Of a stretch of DNA of 64,000 bases, positions 1 through 8,909 are shown piece after piece (positions within the stretch are counted from its first letter, which is position 1; the number at the start of each line of letters is the position of its first letter). The position numbers and the translations under genes were made by a program. Under the pieces are notes generated by a model. The model did not search any database and was not told where the DNA came from. It saw only the letters and a list, made by a program, of their open reading frames with translations. Source of the stretch: Gammaproteobacteria bacterium (GTDB taxonomy: Bacteria; Pseudomonadota; Gammaproteobacteria; HK1); assembly GCA_022824305.1 (NCBI GenBank), contig JAJEAD010000076.1:1-64000 (forward strand), read 5' to 3'.

Positions 1-1
1 C

Positions 2-1030
2 CAGCACAAGGATCGGGAGCTGAAGTACTGGTACGAGGACGACGGCACGCTGGTGCTGCACGGGCGTTTTCCGCCGGAGACCGGGGCGAGAATCCTGAGC
101 GCGCTCGATGCAGCGATGGAGGCTCACGCCGCCGAGCAGCCTGCCTCGGAGTGGAGTAGCGAGGGTGAGGCTCCAGACGTCCCACGTGGGACGTATTCAG
201 TCCGCCCCTCCCACACTGTGCGCCGGGCAGACGCGCTGGCATGGATGGCCGAGCGGATGTTCGAGGAGGGAGAGGCTCCGGCACTCAGTCCGCACCGCCA
301 CGAAGTGGTGGTGCACGTCGATGCCGACGTGCTCGCCCGGGGCACGGCGGGCCGGTGCGAAATCGAGCACCACACTGCTATCGCGGCGGAGACCGCACGG
401 CGACTATGCTGTGATGGAAGCATCGTCGCCACCGTAGACGGGCCACGGGGAGAGCCGCTGAGCGTCGGGCGGCGCACCCGCAGCATCCCCCCGGCACTTC
501 GCCGCGCCCTCATGAGCCGCGACCGTGGCTGCCGCTTCCCCGGCTGCCCTTCCACTCATCGCCTGCACGGGCACCACGTACGTCACTGGGCCGAGGGAGG
601 AGAGACCACGCTCGACAACCTCGTGCTGCTGTGCCCGGCGCACCACCGCCTCGTGCACGAGGGCGGCTTCGACGTAAGGCGCCTCGACGACGGGGCCTTG
701 CGCTTCACCGACCCGAACGGCAACCCGGTACGAGCGCCGGTACCGAGCGAGGCATCCTCGCCCGGCACCGTCGCCGCCCGGAACGAAGCTCTCGGGCTCG
801 CCATAAGCTCCGAGACCGCAAAGGCGCACTGGCATGGAGAGCGCATCGACTACGACCACGCGGTGATGGTGACCATGCACACGTGGGGCTTGGAAGGCAC
901 CGGTCCCGGCACCGATCAACCCCCGGAAGTTCACGAAGCACCTCCCGCCGCGAGCGTGACCGCGTTTCCGCCTTCGGGCCGGGAACCCCTACAGACCCCG
1001 TGGTGGCTGCGGACGGCAGCGCCCCTGTGA
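2..1030 (+). CDS. DUF222/HNH endonuclease domain protein, 5' end missing
   Basis: The reading frame is open from base 2, so the gene begins before the window; about 342 C-terminal residues are visible. The opening stretch reads like the charged DUF222 segment that precedes HNH domains in REP13E12-type proteins. A clear HNH nuclease motif lies at about bases 524-670: RGCRFPGC, then HGHHVRHWAEGG, then DNLVLLCPAHHRLVHEGGF, with two CxxC-like zinc pairs and the HH catalytic pair. The family cuts DNA as a His-metal finger nuclease and is often present in several copies, but its cellular role is poorly defined. A GTG at 53 is an internal codon and not the true start. DUF222/HNH proteins are commonest in Actinomycetota but occur elsewhere. 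Confidence 0.85.
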   Translation, partial: QHKDRELKYWYEDDGTLVLHGRFPPETGARILSALDAAMEAHAAEQPASEWSSEGEAPDVPRGTYSVRPSHTVRRADALAWMAERMFEEGEAPALSPHRHEVVVHVDADVLARGTAGRCEIEHHTAIAAETARRLCCDGSIVATVDGPRGEPLSVGRRTRSIPPALRRALMSRDRGCRFPGCPSTHRLHGHHVRHWAEGGETTLDNLVLLCPAHHRLVHEGGFDVRRLDDGALRFTDPNGNPVRAPVPSEASSPGTVAARNEALGLAISSETAKAHWHGERIDYDHAVMVTMHTWGLEGTGPGTDQPPEVHEAPPAASVTAFPPSGREPLQTPWWLRTAAPL

Positions 1031-1109
1031 GCCATATTCACCCGGCCGGCGACTCCGAGGCCGGAGGCTTGGCACCGGAGCCATTCCAGATCTTGCCGGT
1101 ACAACGGCC

Positions 1110-1244
1110 CTACACGGCCTCCTGATCGAAATAGTCCTCGTCGATTCGCTTGATCTCGTGAGGAACCCTGGTGCGCACACCAACATTGTGCTTGAACATC
1201 AGGCGGGCCAGGTCTTCTCCGTCGATCAGAACGATGCGCTTCGG
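1110..1244 (-). pseudogene. C-terminal fragment of an Mrr-type restriction endonuclease
   Basis: Reading the minus strand from about 1244 to a stop at 1110 gives some 43 residues beginning RIVLIDGEDLARLMFKHNVG and ending with EIKRIDEDYF. This matches the conserved C-terminus of Mrr/type IV restriction endonucleases (IVLIDG, LMI.HNVGV, IKRID.DYF). The catalytic core (D...ExK) and everything upstream are absent. The frame runs back into the unrelated glpD-like gene, which ends at 1282 on the same strand. I read it as the scar of a deletion that removed an Mrr gene but left its 3' end. It has no start of its own and is unlikely to be translated as a functional protein. Confidence 0.7.
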
Positions 1245-1281
1245 ACTACGCGCGGATGCGGGATCGCTCCTATGCGGACGG

Positions 1282-2838
1282 TCAACTGGAATCGCACCCG
1301 CTCCGGTGGGTGTGCGCGAGGTAGGCCCGGTAGCCTTCCACCTCGTGCTCGATGCGTGCTCCGTCCCAGCCGAGAAGGTCGGCGACGGCGTCGGCTGCCG
1401 CCCGCGCCGCCTCTCTTCCCTGGCGTTCGGTCCAGACCACGCCGGTGCGGCGGGCGAGCAGGTCGACGAGCGAGGTGACCTGCTCGTGCTCCGCCGCGTC
1501 ACGCAGGTCCGCGATGCGCACCCGGTCATCGTCGTTTTGCAGCGCCGGAGAGCCTTCGCGGCCGGGCGCTCGATGGGCGGCATAGCTCGGGGCCCTCGGG
1601 CTTCCGCTGGGCGGGACTCGCGATCGGACCGCCTCGAGCAGCGCGAGACCCGCGGAGCGGTGGGTGGCCACGGGCCCACCCGTCAAGGCGAGCATCCCGG
1701 GCATGCCTTCGCTCCCGAGATCGTGAATCTCGCGCGAGCGTGAGCCCTTCGGGTACGCCGGATCATGAGTGAGCGGGCGCACCCCCGCCCACGAGTACAG
1801 GATGTCGCGCCGCCTCGTCCGCAGCGAGGGCAGCAAGGAGCTCAGCTCGCCGAGCAGCCACTCGACATCCTCGTCGTCGGCGCGGACGTCGTCGATGTCC
1901 CCTTCGTAGACCGTCTCGGTGACGCCCATGTAGTGAAGACCCTGCCGCCACGGAACGAGATAGACCGGCTCGGTCCCGGCGCGATTGAACGAGATGATGC
2001 CGCGATCGCGGCACTCCTCCGGCAGTCGCACGACGATGTGCGCCCCCTTCGTCCCGAAGATCTTCCGCACGCTGGAATCGCTCGCGAGCCCGTTGACCCG
2101 GTCAATCCAGATGCCGGCGGTATTGAGCACGACCCTGGCGTCGACCTGCGCTTCGCCCGTCGCGGCGCGGGCGTCCGACAGACGCAAGCGCCATGCGTCT
2201 CCGCTGCGCGCCAGACCGACGACGGGCGTGTAGTTGCGGCACAGCGCTCCGAGCCGGGTAGCGTCTCGAACCATGTCCATCGCGATCCGTTCCGGCCAGT
2301 CGATCTGGTACTCCGTGTACACGTTCACTCCGATGAGCCGGTTCCGGTCGCGGAGGTCGCGGTACAGGGGCTCGTTTCCCACGGCGTCGCGCGCAATGAA
2401 GCGCCGGTCGAGCGGAACCGAGGCCGACGCGAACGCCCCGACCGCCCGGAGCCCGAGGTCCACGTGCCACGGCCGATACGGCATCCCCTTCCAGACGGGA
2501 AATCCGAAGGTCATTTTGCGGACCCGCTCAGGCGCGTTCAGCACGAACTCCTCTCGTGCCCGCATCGCGGCCTTGGTCAGCGAGAGAGCGGTCAATAGCT
2601 GGCCCGGGCGAGCGACCCATCGATAAGGGGATCCGCCGGGCGCGAGATAGCGCAGTCCGCAGTGCAGAAGGCGGGTCGATCGGCTGCTCGACCCGGCGCC
2701 GAAGTCCCCCTTGTCGACGAGCAGCACCGAGTAGCCTCCGCCCGCGAGCTCCTGCGCCGCCGCGCACCCGTTGATGCCCGCGCCGATGACCGCGACGTCG
2801 AAATGACGCCCCGACAGATCGTTGAGCGGAATCCGCAT
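1282..2838 (-). CDS. glpD: FAD-dependent glycerol-3-phosphate dehydrogenase family protein
   Basis: This 518-residue flavoprotein of the GlpD/GlpA family would oxidise sn-glycerol-3-phosphate to dihydroxyacetone phosphate at the inner membrane, passing electrons to quinone. The N-terminus carries the dinucleotide-binding motif DVAVIGAGINGCAAAQEL, followed by GAGSSSRSTRLLHCGLRYL, the FAD-contact region typical of GlpD. WAGVRPL and GGPVATHR sit near the end of the oxidase domain, and the C-terminal cap domain (about residues 380-518) is present. The ATG at 2838 was chosen because the GlpD-like sequence begins right after it and a G-rich stretch precedes it; the ATG at 2871 adds 11 unconserved residues. 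No glpF or glpK is nearby, so a related polyol phosphate or other substrate cannot be excluded. Confidence 0.8.
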   Translation of the reverse strand: MRIPLNDLSGRHFDVAVIGAGINGCAAAQELAGGGYSVLLVDKGDFGAGSSSRSTRLLHCGLRYLAPGGSPYRWVARPGQLLTALSLTKAAMRAREEFVLNAPERVRKMTFGFPVWKGMPYRPWHVDLGLRAVGAFASASVPLDRRFIARDAVGNEPLYRDLRDRNRLIGVNVYTEYQIDWPERIAMDMVRDATRLGALCRNYTPVVGLARSGDAWRLRLSDARAATGEAQVDARVVLNTAGIWIDRVNGLASDSSVRKIFGTKGAHIVVRLPEECRDRGIISFNRAGTEPVYLVPWRQGLHYMGVTETVYEGDIDDVRADDEDVEWLLGELSSLLPSLRTRRRDILYSWAGVRPLTHDPAYPKGSRSREIHDLGSEGMPGMLALTGGPVATHRSAGLALLEAVRSRVPPSGSPRAPSYAAHRAPGREGSPALQNDDDRVRIADLRDAAEHEQVTSLVDLLARRTGVVWTERQGREAARAAADAVADLLGWDGARIEHEVEGYRAYLAHTHRSGCDSS

Positions 2839-3223
2839 TCCCGATGGCCCCCCGGCACTCGCTCTCTTCATGCTACGGCTTGCATTACGGTCAATCGAGA
2901 CTGGTGATCCACAATGTGCCCGGCTGCCGAGGGCGACGAAGGGGACAGGGCACGCATTGGCGGCCACGGGCAAGAGGCGACGAAGATGGAAGTACAGGGG
3001 CTGGGCTTCACGCCGGGACGAAGCCGAATCCACACCACGACACCGCCGAACAAGGCGCGGGCAATCTTCAGAGCGCGCAAGGCGCTCGAGGAGTTCGTGT
3101 ACGACGCCACTCGGCACAGAGGGGAATCGCATCCAGGGTATTCATGCGTGTCCACGCTCTGGAACTCCTTGCCCGCTACCGCGTGATGGAGCTCCGTCAC
3201 CGCGTGACGTACTCGGATGGACA
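2839..3223. other. Gene-free segment between glpD and the DUF418 remnant
   Basis: No convincing gene is seen in these 385 bases, which separate two divergently oriented units. One plus-strand frame near 3055-3125 reads RARKALEEFVYDAT, faintly like the start of Fic-family proteins, but nothing after it continues the match. The segment lies between two gene remnants and may itself be decayed sequence. Confidence 0.4.
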
Positions 3224-3705
3224 GTGACTGAGCGGCCAGGCCTCGGCGTTCCGCGCGAAGGAGACCGCCCCGGCTCCGGTCCGGTAAGGGAATCGGCGCG
3301 AATCACCAGCCTCGACCTCGTCCGGGGCGTGGCGGTGCTGGGCATCCTGTTGATGAACGCGGTGGCCATGAAGATGGGGCTGGCGCCGTACCAGAACCTC
3401 GACGCCGGCGGGTCGGAGACCGGTTGGGACTGGGCGGTGGGCGTCTTCGGGGAGATCTTCGTCGACCAGAAGTTCATGGGGCTCTTCTCCCTGCTCTTCG
3501 GCGCGGGCATCCTGCTCTTCATCGAACGCGCCGAGGCCCGGGTGACGTCGCGGTGACCCGCACCGGGATTCTGATCTTCTGCCTGGGCGTCTGGGGGCTG
3601 CAGCTATGGTGGTCGCCGGCCTGGCTCGGCCGTTTTCGCTTCGGCCCGGCGGAATGGCTCTGGCGCGTCGGCACCTACCGCAAGGGGCAGCCGTTGCGGC
3701 GCTAG
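3224..3705 (+). pseudogene. Collapsed DUF418 (YeiB-type) membrane protein gene
   Basis: A GTG at 3224 opens a frame whose residues match the N-terminus of DUF418 proteins: RITSLDLVRGVAVLGILLMN (first membrane helix), then DQKFMGLFSLLFGAGILLF (second helix). It stops at 3556. In another frame, from about 3560 to 3705, the family's C-terminus appears: GILIFCLGVWGLQLWWSPAW, then FGPAEWLWRVGTYRK. DUF418 proteins are usually near 380-400 residues with about ten helices. Here the two ends are joined with the central 200 or more residues missing and a frame change at the junction. An internal deletion inactivated the gene. Neighbouring decay (the Mrr scrap) suggests this end of the window has been losing genes. 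Confidence 0.75.
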
Positions 3706-3729
3706 GGCCGACCGGGTCTGCCGGCCGGT

Positions 3730-5049
3730 TCAGTGCCCCCTGGCGGCGGCGCCGCGCCAGTCCTGCCAGCGGGCCCAGGTCGTGAGGAGGGGCATGAACC
3801 ACGGGTAGCCGAGAATGCTGGGCGACAGGGGGAAGCGGCGGCCGTCGTAGGGGGTCGCGCCGTCGGGGTCGCCGAGGAGCTTGAGCGCGACCTTGTGCCC
3901 GATCCAGGTGCCCATCGGCAGGCCCGCCGCGTTGCACCCGAGCGCGAAGTGCACGCCTTCGTGCACGCCGAGGTGCGGGAGGCGGTCCATGGTGAATGCG
4001 ACCTCGCCGCTCCAGAGATGAGTGAAGCGGGTTCCCTCGAGCGGCGGAAAGATGCGTTCGAGATCGGCCTGGAGCAGGAGCGCGATCTCCTCCGGGCGCT
4101 TGAACATGAGGCCGGTCTGGCCGCCAAAGAGGAGTCGGGACGGGGCATCGGGCGCGATGCGCCAGAAGTTGAACTGGTAGCGGGAGTAGTCGATGTAGGT
4201 GCGGTCACCGGGCACCAGGCTCTTCAGCAGGGCCGGATCCCGCGCCTCGCAGGCGGCCATGGTCGCATTGCTGCGCACCAGGCGACGGCGAAACCACGGG
4301 GTCAGCCCTCCCGTGTAGGCGTTCGTCGCGATCACCACCTCGCGCGCCCGGAAGGAGCCGCGCCCGGTGCGCACTGCGAAGCCCTCCGCCTCGCGCGCGA
4401 GATGCGTGACCGCGCAGCCCCCGGTGACCCGCGCCCCCGCCGCCTCCGCCGCCCGGCGCAGGCCCGCGTGGTACATCCCGGGATGCACCGAGGAGGTGTT
4501 CTCGATCAGCAGGGCGCCCCGCGCGCCGGATACCCGCAGCTCCTGAGCGAGCTCGCGCTCCGAGAGCATGCCTCCCTCGATTCGAAGATGCCGCCGCTGC
4601 AGCTCGAACTCCGCCGCGGTCTGGTCGTACTGGGCCTGGTTCCACACCGGCAGGAGCCGGCCGCGGTGGGCGAGATGGCAGTCGATGGAGAGCCGCCCCA
4701 TGAGGTCGACGGCGAAGTCGTAGGCTTCTTCCGCGCCGCCGTGCAGGGTGACCGTCTCGGCAATGCCGAGCTTCTTCGCCATCTGGCCGAAGCCGCCGAG
4801 GAGGCTTCGGCCCACGAAGCCCGCGTTGCGCGAGCTCGCCGCCTCGCCGGGCAGGAGGCGGTCGAGAACCAGCACCTCCCGGCCCGCTTCGGCCAGCGTC
4901 AGCGCGGCGGAGAGCCCGGTGTAGCCCGCCCCGACCACCAGCACGTCGACGGCGCCGGGCAGAGGCGCATCCCCGGAGGGCCAGGGCCGGGCCGCCTCCC
5001 ACCACCACGGATCGGTGGTGAAGTCGTCGGTTGTCGCGCGCTTCGTCAT
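3730..5049 (-). CDS. FAD-dependent amino acid/amine oxidase (DAO family)
   Basis: This 439-residue flavoprotein belongs to the glycine/D-amino-acid oxidase (DAO, PF01266) family and oxidises a C-N bond of a secondary or primary amine. The FAD-binding motif VLVVGAGYTGLSAALTLAEA lies near residue 35, followed by ASSRNAGFVG, the segment that meets the flavin in glycine oxidase and PuuB-like proteins. The C-terminal FAD contact (LHFALGCNAAGLPMG-like region) is present. A PWWWEAARPWP stretch before the Rossmann fold resembles gamma-glutamylputrescine oxidase-type proteins. The ATG at 5049 is preceded by a GGGGAG ribosome-binding site. The gene diverges from the EamA gene. The substrate is unknown; a putrescine-derived amine, glycine or sarcosine type is possible. 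Confidence 0.8.
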   Translation of the reverse strand: MTKRATTDDFTTDPWWWEAARPWPSGDAPLPGAVDVLVVGAGYTGLSAALTLAEAGREVLVLDRLLPGEAASSRNAGFVGRSLLGGFGQMAKKLGIAETVTLHGGAEEAYDFAVDLMGRLSIDCHLAHRGRLLPVWNQAQYDQTAAEFELQRRHLRIEGGMLSERELAQELRVSGARGALLIENTSSVHPGMYHAGLRRAAEAAGARVTGGCAVTHLAREAEGFAVRTGRGSFRAREVVIATNAYTGGLTPWFRRRLVRSNATMAACEARDPALLKSLVPGDRTYIDYSRYQFNFWRIAPDAPSRLLFGGQTGLMFKRPEEIALLLQADLERIFPPLEGTRFTHLWSGEVAFTMDRLPHLGVHEGVHFALGCNAAGLPMGTWIGHKVALKLLGDPDGATPYDGRRFPLSPSILGYPWFMPLLTTWARWQDWRGAAARGH

Positions 5050-5243
5050 CACCCCGTCTCCCCACCCTTCCCGGCCATGGTGCCGGTCTTCCCGGTGTTT
5101 CGGCTCGGGCGGGAAACCGGCATTGTTCACAAATTCAAGTATCAATGAAACGAGCCGGGTGCGAAGCTCGAAGGCGTCCGGTACACGAGGGACGAGACCG
5201 CTCGGGCATGGCCTTCGGCGGCGTTGCGAGGACGGAACTTGGG

Positions 5244-6143
5244 ATGAGATCCGGCGATTCGGGCACTCCGATCCTGCCCCACTCCCTTGCCGTCGCGGTG
5301 GGCCTCTACCTCACCGCGATGGCGCTCTTCATCGGGATGGACACCGTCGCGAAGCACCTGCTCGCGGCGCACTCCATCGTCTTCATCGCGTGGATCCGGT
5401 TCCTGCTGCACTTCGTGGTGCTCGCGGCGATCCTGCCGGCGCCGCGCCGGGAGCGGCTGCGCACCCGGAACCTGCCGCTCCTCGCGCTGCGCTCCATCGC
5501 CTGGATGAGCATCACCTTCCTGTTCTACGCGGGCCTGCGCCACGTTCCGCTCGCCGAGTCGATCATGCTCGTGAGCACCGCGCCCTTCATGATCGCGCTC
5601 GTCGCCGGGCCCCTCCTCGGCGAGCGCATCCGACCCCTGACCTGGGCGGCGGTCCTGCTCGGATCCACCGGGGCGATCGTGGTGCTCCGCCCCGGACTCG
5701 GGGTGCTGCACTGGGGGGCGATCTTCCCGCTTCTCGCCGCCGCCGCGTTCTCCGTGGCGCAGATCGTCACCAAGCGCCTGAGCGCAGAGGAGGACCACTG
5801 GACCATCCTCATCTACAGTGCAGGCATCGCCGCCCTGCTGCTCACTCCCTTCGGCATCCCGGCGTGGTCGGCGTTCGCGCCCACGGACTGGCTGCTGCTG
5901 GCTCCCCTGGGTCTGATGGCGGCGGCCGGGGATATCGCAATCCTCGCCGCGCTGCGGCGCGCGCCCGCGTCGACCCTGGCCCCCTACCAGTACTCCCAGA
6001 TCCTGTGGGCGATGATCGCGGGGGCAGTGGTGTTCGGAGAGTTCCCCGACGCGGTCGCCGTCGTCGGCGCCGCGATCATCGTCGCCGGCGGACTGGTCCT
6101 CTGGCGGGCGGGTGCGCGGGCGCCCGGGCGGCGGGCCGGTTGA
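5244..6143 (+). CDS. EamA/DMT-family transporter
   Basis: This 299-residue integral membrane protein shows about ten hydrophobic helices in two EamA repeats, the standard drug/metabolite transporter layout. Early helices include LYLTAMALFIGMDTVAKHLL and IAWIRFLLHFVVLAAILP. The end of the first repeat has the characteristic PLLGERI and WAAVLLGSTGAIVVLRPG, and the second repeat ends in AGAVVFGEFPDAVAVVGAAI. Such proteins usually export metabolites or amino acids. The ATG at 5244 gives the usual family length; the in-frame ATG at 5208 would add 12 residues. It is followed in the same direction by a PhyH dioxygenase (194-base gap) and an amidase, so the three may be co-transcribed. Confidence 0.85.
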   Translation: MRSGDSGTPILPHSLAVAVGLYLTAMALFIGMDTVAKHLLAAHSIVFIAWIRFLLHFVVLAAILPAPRRERLRTRNLPLLALRSIAWMSITFLFYAGLRHVPLAESIMLVSTAPFMIALVAGPLLGERIRPLTWAAVLLGSTGAIVVLRPGLGVLHWGAIFPLLAAAAFSVAQIVTKRLSAEEDHWTILIYSAGIAALLLTPFGIPAWSAFAPTDWLLLAPLGLMAAAGDIAILAALRRAPASTLAPYQYSQILWAMIAGAVVFGEFPDAVAVVGAAIIVAGGLVLWRAGARAPGRRAG

Positions 6144-6337
6144 CGCCCCCCGCACCCCTTCGTAGGCTGCGCTTCGCAGGGCGCACGCGCGTCGCCCGTC
6201 CGCACCGGAAGCGACCGATTCCCGCCCGGGTGGAGAAGGTCGCGGGTACGCCGGGCGCCGTTCCGGCCCCGAGAAGCGGAGCGGGCGCGTCCCGAGCGCC
6301 GGCGGGCGGAGCAGGAGGGAGAGAGGAGCAAGCATCC

Positions 6338-7225
6338 ATGAACCGGGAACCCCTGGCCGCGATTCCCCCGGAGTCCGTGGCGCGCTTCCGGAAGGATGGC
6401 GCGGTGTGCCTGCGGGGCCTCGTCGATCCGGACTGGATCGAACTGCTCCGCCGCGGCGTGGCGCGCAACCTGGATGCCCCGACCCCCCTGCATACCGTGC
6501 AGACGCTGGAAGGGGAGTCCGGGTACTTCCTCTCCGACATCTGCATGGCGCAGGAGATCGCCGAGTACCGCGAGTTCATCCTGAACGGGCCCGCCGCCGC
6601 CGTGGCGGCGCACTTGATGACCTCACGGCGGGCGAACTTCTGGGCCGACACCCTGTGGGTCAAGGAGGCCGGCACGCCCAAGCGCACCCGCTGGCACCAG
6701 GACCAGCCCTTCTTCTGGATCGACGGCACCCAGGTCTGCGTGCTGTGGTGGCCCCTCGACACGGTGCGGCGCGAGAACGGCCTCGAGCTCGTCAGGGGCT
6801 CCCATCGCTGGGGGCGCTGGTTCGCCCCCGAGCTGAGCCGATTCGGTCAGGACCTCTATTCGAGCCCGATCGGTCAGCGCTTCGAGCGCATGCCCGACAT
6901 CGACGCCCGGCGCGACGAGTACGAGATCCTCTCCTTCGACGTGGAGCCGGGTGATGCCATCGCCTTCCACGGATTCACGGTGCACGGCGCCGCGGGCAAC
7001 GCGGACCGGAGCATGCGCCGCGCCCTCTCCACGATCTGGATGGGAGACGATGCCCGCTACGGCGAGCGCCCCTCGGCCGGTCGTCCCCACTTCCACGGCC
7101 ATGACCTGGAGGTGGGCGCGAGCATGGACAGCAGCTACTTCCCCCGGGCGTGGCCCCGCGAGGGGCGCATCGAGGCGGAGCACTTCCGCCGTTTCAGCGA
7201 CCCGGACCTGCGCATCACGAACTGA
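6338..7225 (+). CDS. Phytanoyl-CoA dioxygenase (PhyH) family protein
   Basis: This 295-residue protein is an Fe(II)/2-oxoglutarate-dependent oxygenase of the PhyH family, which hydroxylates small molecules using O2 and 2-oxoglutarate. The iron-binding triad is visible: HQD gives His120 and Asp122, and HGFTVHGA gives the distal His216. SMRRAL about 12 residues later supplies the Arg that binds 2-oxoglutarate. The context TRWHQDQPFFWIDG and GLELVRGSHRWG is typical of the family. A strong GGAGGGAGAGAGGAG stretch precedes the ATG at 6338. It sits between a transporter and an amidase, which suggests an accessory catabolic or biosynthetic step. The substrate cannot be told from the sequence. Confidence 0.88.
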   Translation: MNREPLAAIPPESVARFRKDGAVCLRGLVDPDWIELLRRGVARNLDAPTPLHTVQTLEGESGYFLSDICMAQEIAEYREFILNGPAAAVAAHLMTSRRANFWADTLWVKEAGTPKRTRWHQDQPFFWIDGTQVCVLWWPLDTVRRENGLELVRGSHRWGRWFAPELSRFGQDLYSSPIGQRFERMPDIDARRDEYEILSFDVEPGDAIAFHGFTVHGAAGNADRSMRRALSTIWMGDDARYGERPSAGRPHFHGHDLEVGASMDSSYFPRAWPREGRIEAEHFRRFSDPDLRITN

Positions 7226-7325
7226 TGCCGCCGAGCGCGCAGCCTGCCCGGGCGCATGGGCGCCCACGAGATCGTGGCACCGTCCGGATGCCTGACTGCC
7301 AGACAACTGTGGGCATCACCCGGAA

Positions 7326-8771
7326 ATGCCGGACGCTGACGGAGGGCATCCCGCCCTGAACGAGGAGGAGTACCGGCGCCACGACGCAACGGGCCTCGCC
7401 GCCCTCGTTGCGCGGGGCGAGGTTTCGGCGGAAGAGGTCGTCGAGTCCGCGATCGCGCGGATCGAAGCGCTGAACCCGAGACTCAACGCGGTCATCGCGC
7501 CGCTCTTCGACGAAGCACGGGAAGCGCTGCGCCGCGGGCTGCCGGAAGGCCTGCTGCGCGGTGTGCCCTGGCTGGTGAAGGACCTGAACACCTGGGTGCG
7601 CGGCGCCCCCGCGACCCACGGAAGCCGTGCCTTCCGCGACTTCGTCCCTGCGCACGACGGAGAGCTCGTCAGGCGCCACCGGGCCGCGGGCCTGGTCGTC
7701 CTCGGCAAGACCAACACCCCGGAGTTCGGACTGAACATCTGCACCTCGCCGGCGCTCTTCGGCCCGACGCCGAACCCCTTCGACGCCCGGCGCAGCGCCG
7801 GCGGGTCGAGCGGCGGTTCCGCCTGTGCGGTGGCCTCGGGCATGCTTCCCGCGGCCCACGCGACCGACAGCGGGGGATCGATCCGGATACCGGCCAGCAA
7901 CTGCGGCCTCTTCGGCCTGAAGCCCTCCCGCGCCCGGGTGCCGCTCGGCAACGACCAGGCCGAGGGGCTGGCGGGGTTCAGCACCGGCCACGCGGTGACG
8001 CACAGCGTGCGCGACTCCGCCCTGGTCCTGGATATCACGTCGGGCCTCATGCCGGGCGATGCGTACGCCGCACCCCCCTCGCCGATTTCGTTCCTCGACG
8101 CCCTCGAGGGGCCGATGCCGGCCCTGCGGGTCGCACTGTGGAGCGAGGGCTATGCGGGAGAGCCGGTGGCCGAGGCCTGCCGCGGCGCCGCCCACGAGGC
8201 CGCAGGCCTGTGCGAAGAAGTGGGTTGCCGGGTGGAGGAAGTCCGCCCGCCCGTCGACGGACACGCGCTACGCGCCGCTTTCGACGTGCTCTTCAGCGCC
8301 AACGTCCGCGTCCTGGTTGCCGGCATCGAAGCGAGGCACCCCGGCATCGCCCTCGAATCGCTGATCGAGCCGGTCACCCTTGCGGGCAGCGAGTCCGCCC
8401 GGAGGCATAGCGCCTCGGACTACGTTTCCGCCGTGCTCGCCACGCAACGCAGCGCGCGAGCGCTCGGGCGCTTCTTCGAACGCTACGACGTGCTGCTTAC
8501 GCCGACCCTGGCCCATCCGCCCCTGCCGCTCGGGTACATCGACATGCAGGGCGAGGACTGGAGCGCGTACCTGGAGCAGTTGCTGAACGAGATCCCCTTC
8601 ACCCCCCTGTTCAATGCGACGGGCGCGCCGGCGGCATCGGTGCCGCTGGGCCGCGACGCCGACGGGATGCCGGTCGGGGTGCAGATCGGGGCCGCGCTCG
8701 GCGCCGAGGGCACCCTGCTCCGCCTCGCCCGGGAGCTGGAGCGCGCCGCGCCCTGGCACCACCGGACTTGA
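7326..8771 (+). CDS. Amidase (amidase signature family)
   Basis: This 481-residue cytoplasmic amidase hydrolyses a carboxamide to acid and amine. The Ser-cisSer-Lys triad is complete: Lys85 in PWLVKDLN, cis-Ser161 in SAGGSSGGSACAVASG, and nucleophile Ser185 in TDSGGSIRIPAS. Spacing between the three (76 and 24 residues) fits the family. The ATG at 7326 follows the PhyH gene by 100 bases in the same direction. The cap region after residue 230 is distinct from the other three amidases in the window, so substrates probably differ. It resembles the broad AtzF/6-aminohexanoate-cyclic-dimer hydrolase branch more than GatA, because no GatB or GatC gene is near. Confidence 0.9.
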   Translation: MPDADGGHPALNEEEYRRHDATGLAALVARGEVSAEEVVESAIARIEALNPRLNAVIAPLFDEAREALRRGLPEGLLRGVPWLVKDLNTWVRGAPATHGSRAFRDFVPAHDGELVRRHRAAGLVVLGKTNTPEFGLNICTSPALFGPTPNPFDARRSAGGSSGGSACAVASGMLPAAHATDSGGSIRIPASNCGLFGLKPSRARVPLGNDQAEGLAGFSTGHAVTHSVRDSALVLDITSGLMPGDAYAAPPSPISFLDALEGPMPALRVALWSEGYAGEPVAEACRGAAHEAAGLCEEVGCRVEEVRPPVDGHALRAAFDVLFSANVRVLVAGIEARHPGIALESLIEPVTLAGSESARRHSASDYVSAVLATQRSARALGRFFERYDVLLTPTLAHPPLPLGYIDMQGEDWSAYLEQLLNEIPFTPLFNATGAPAASVPLGRDADGMPVGVQIGAALGAEGTLLRLARELERAAPWHHRT

Positions 8772-8909
8772 GCTGGAGGATGAAGGAAAGCGGGACATGG
8801 ATCCCACGGAGGATGGCGGAGCCTCACCGGCATGTTGATGCTCCGCCGTATCCGAATGCCAGGAGCGCGTTGGGGTGCCCACATATCCGCAGGTGGCGTC
8901 CGGACGCTG

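Noticed and set aside
3055..3125. Possible Fic-family remnant (KALEEFVYDAT)
   Set aside because: Only about a dozen residues resemble the Fic N-terminal region, and the following LEGNP-type continuation is absent. Chance cannot be excluded.
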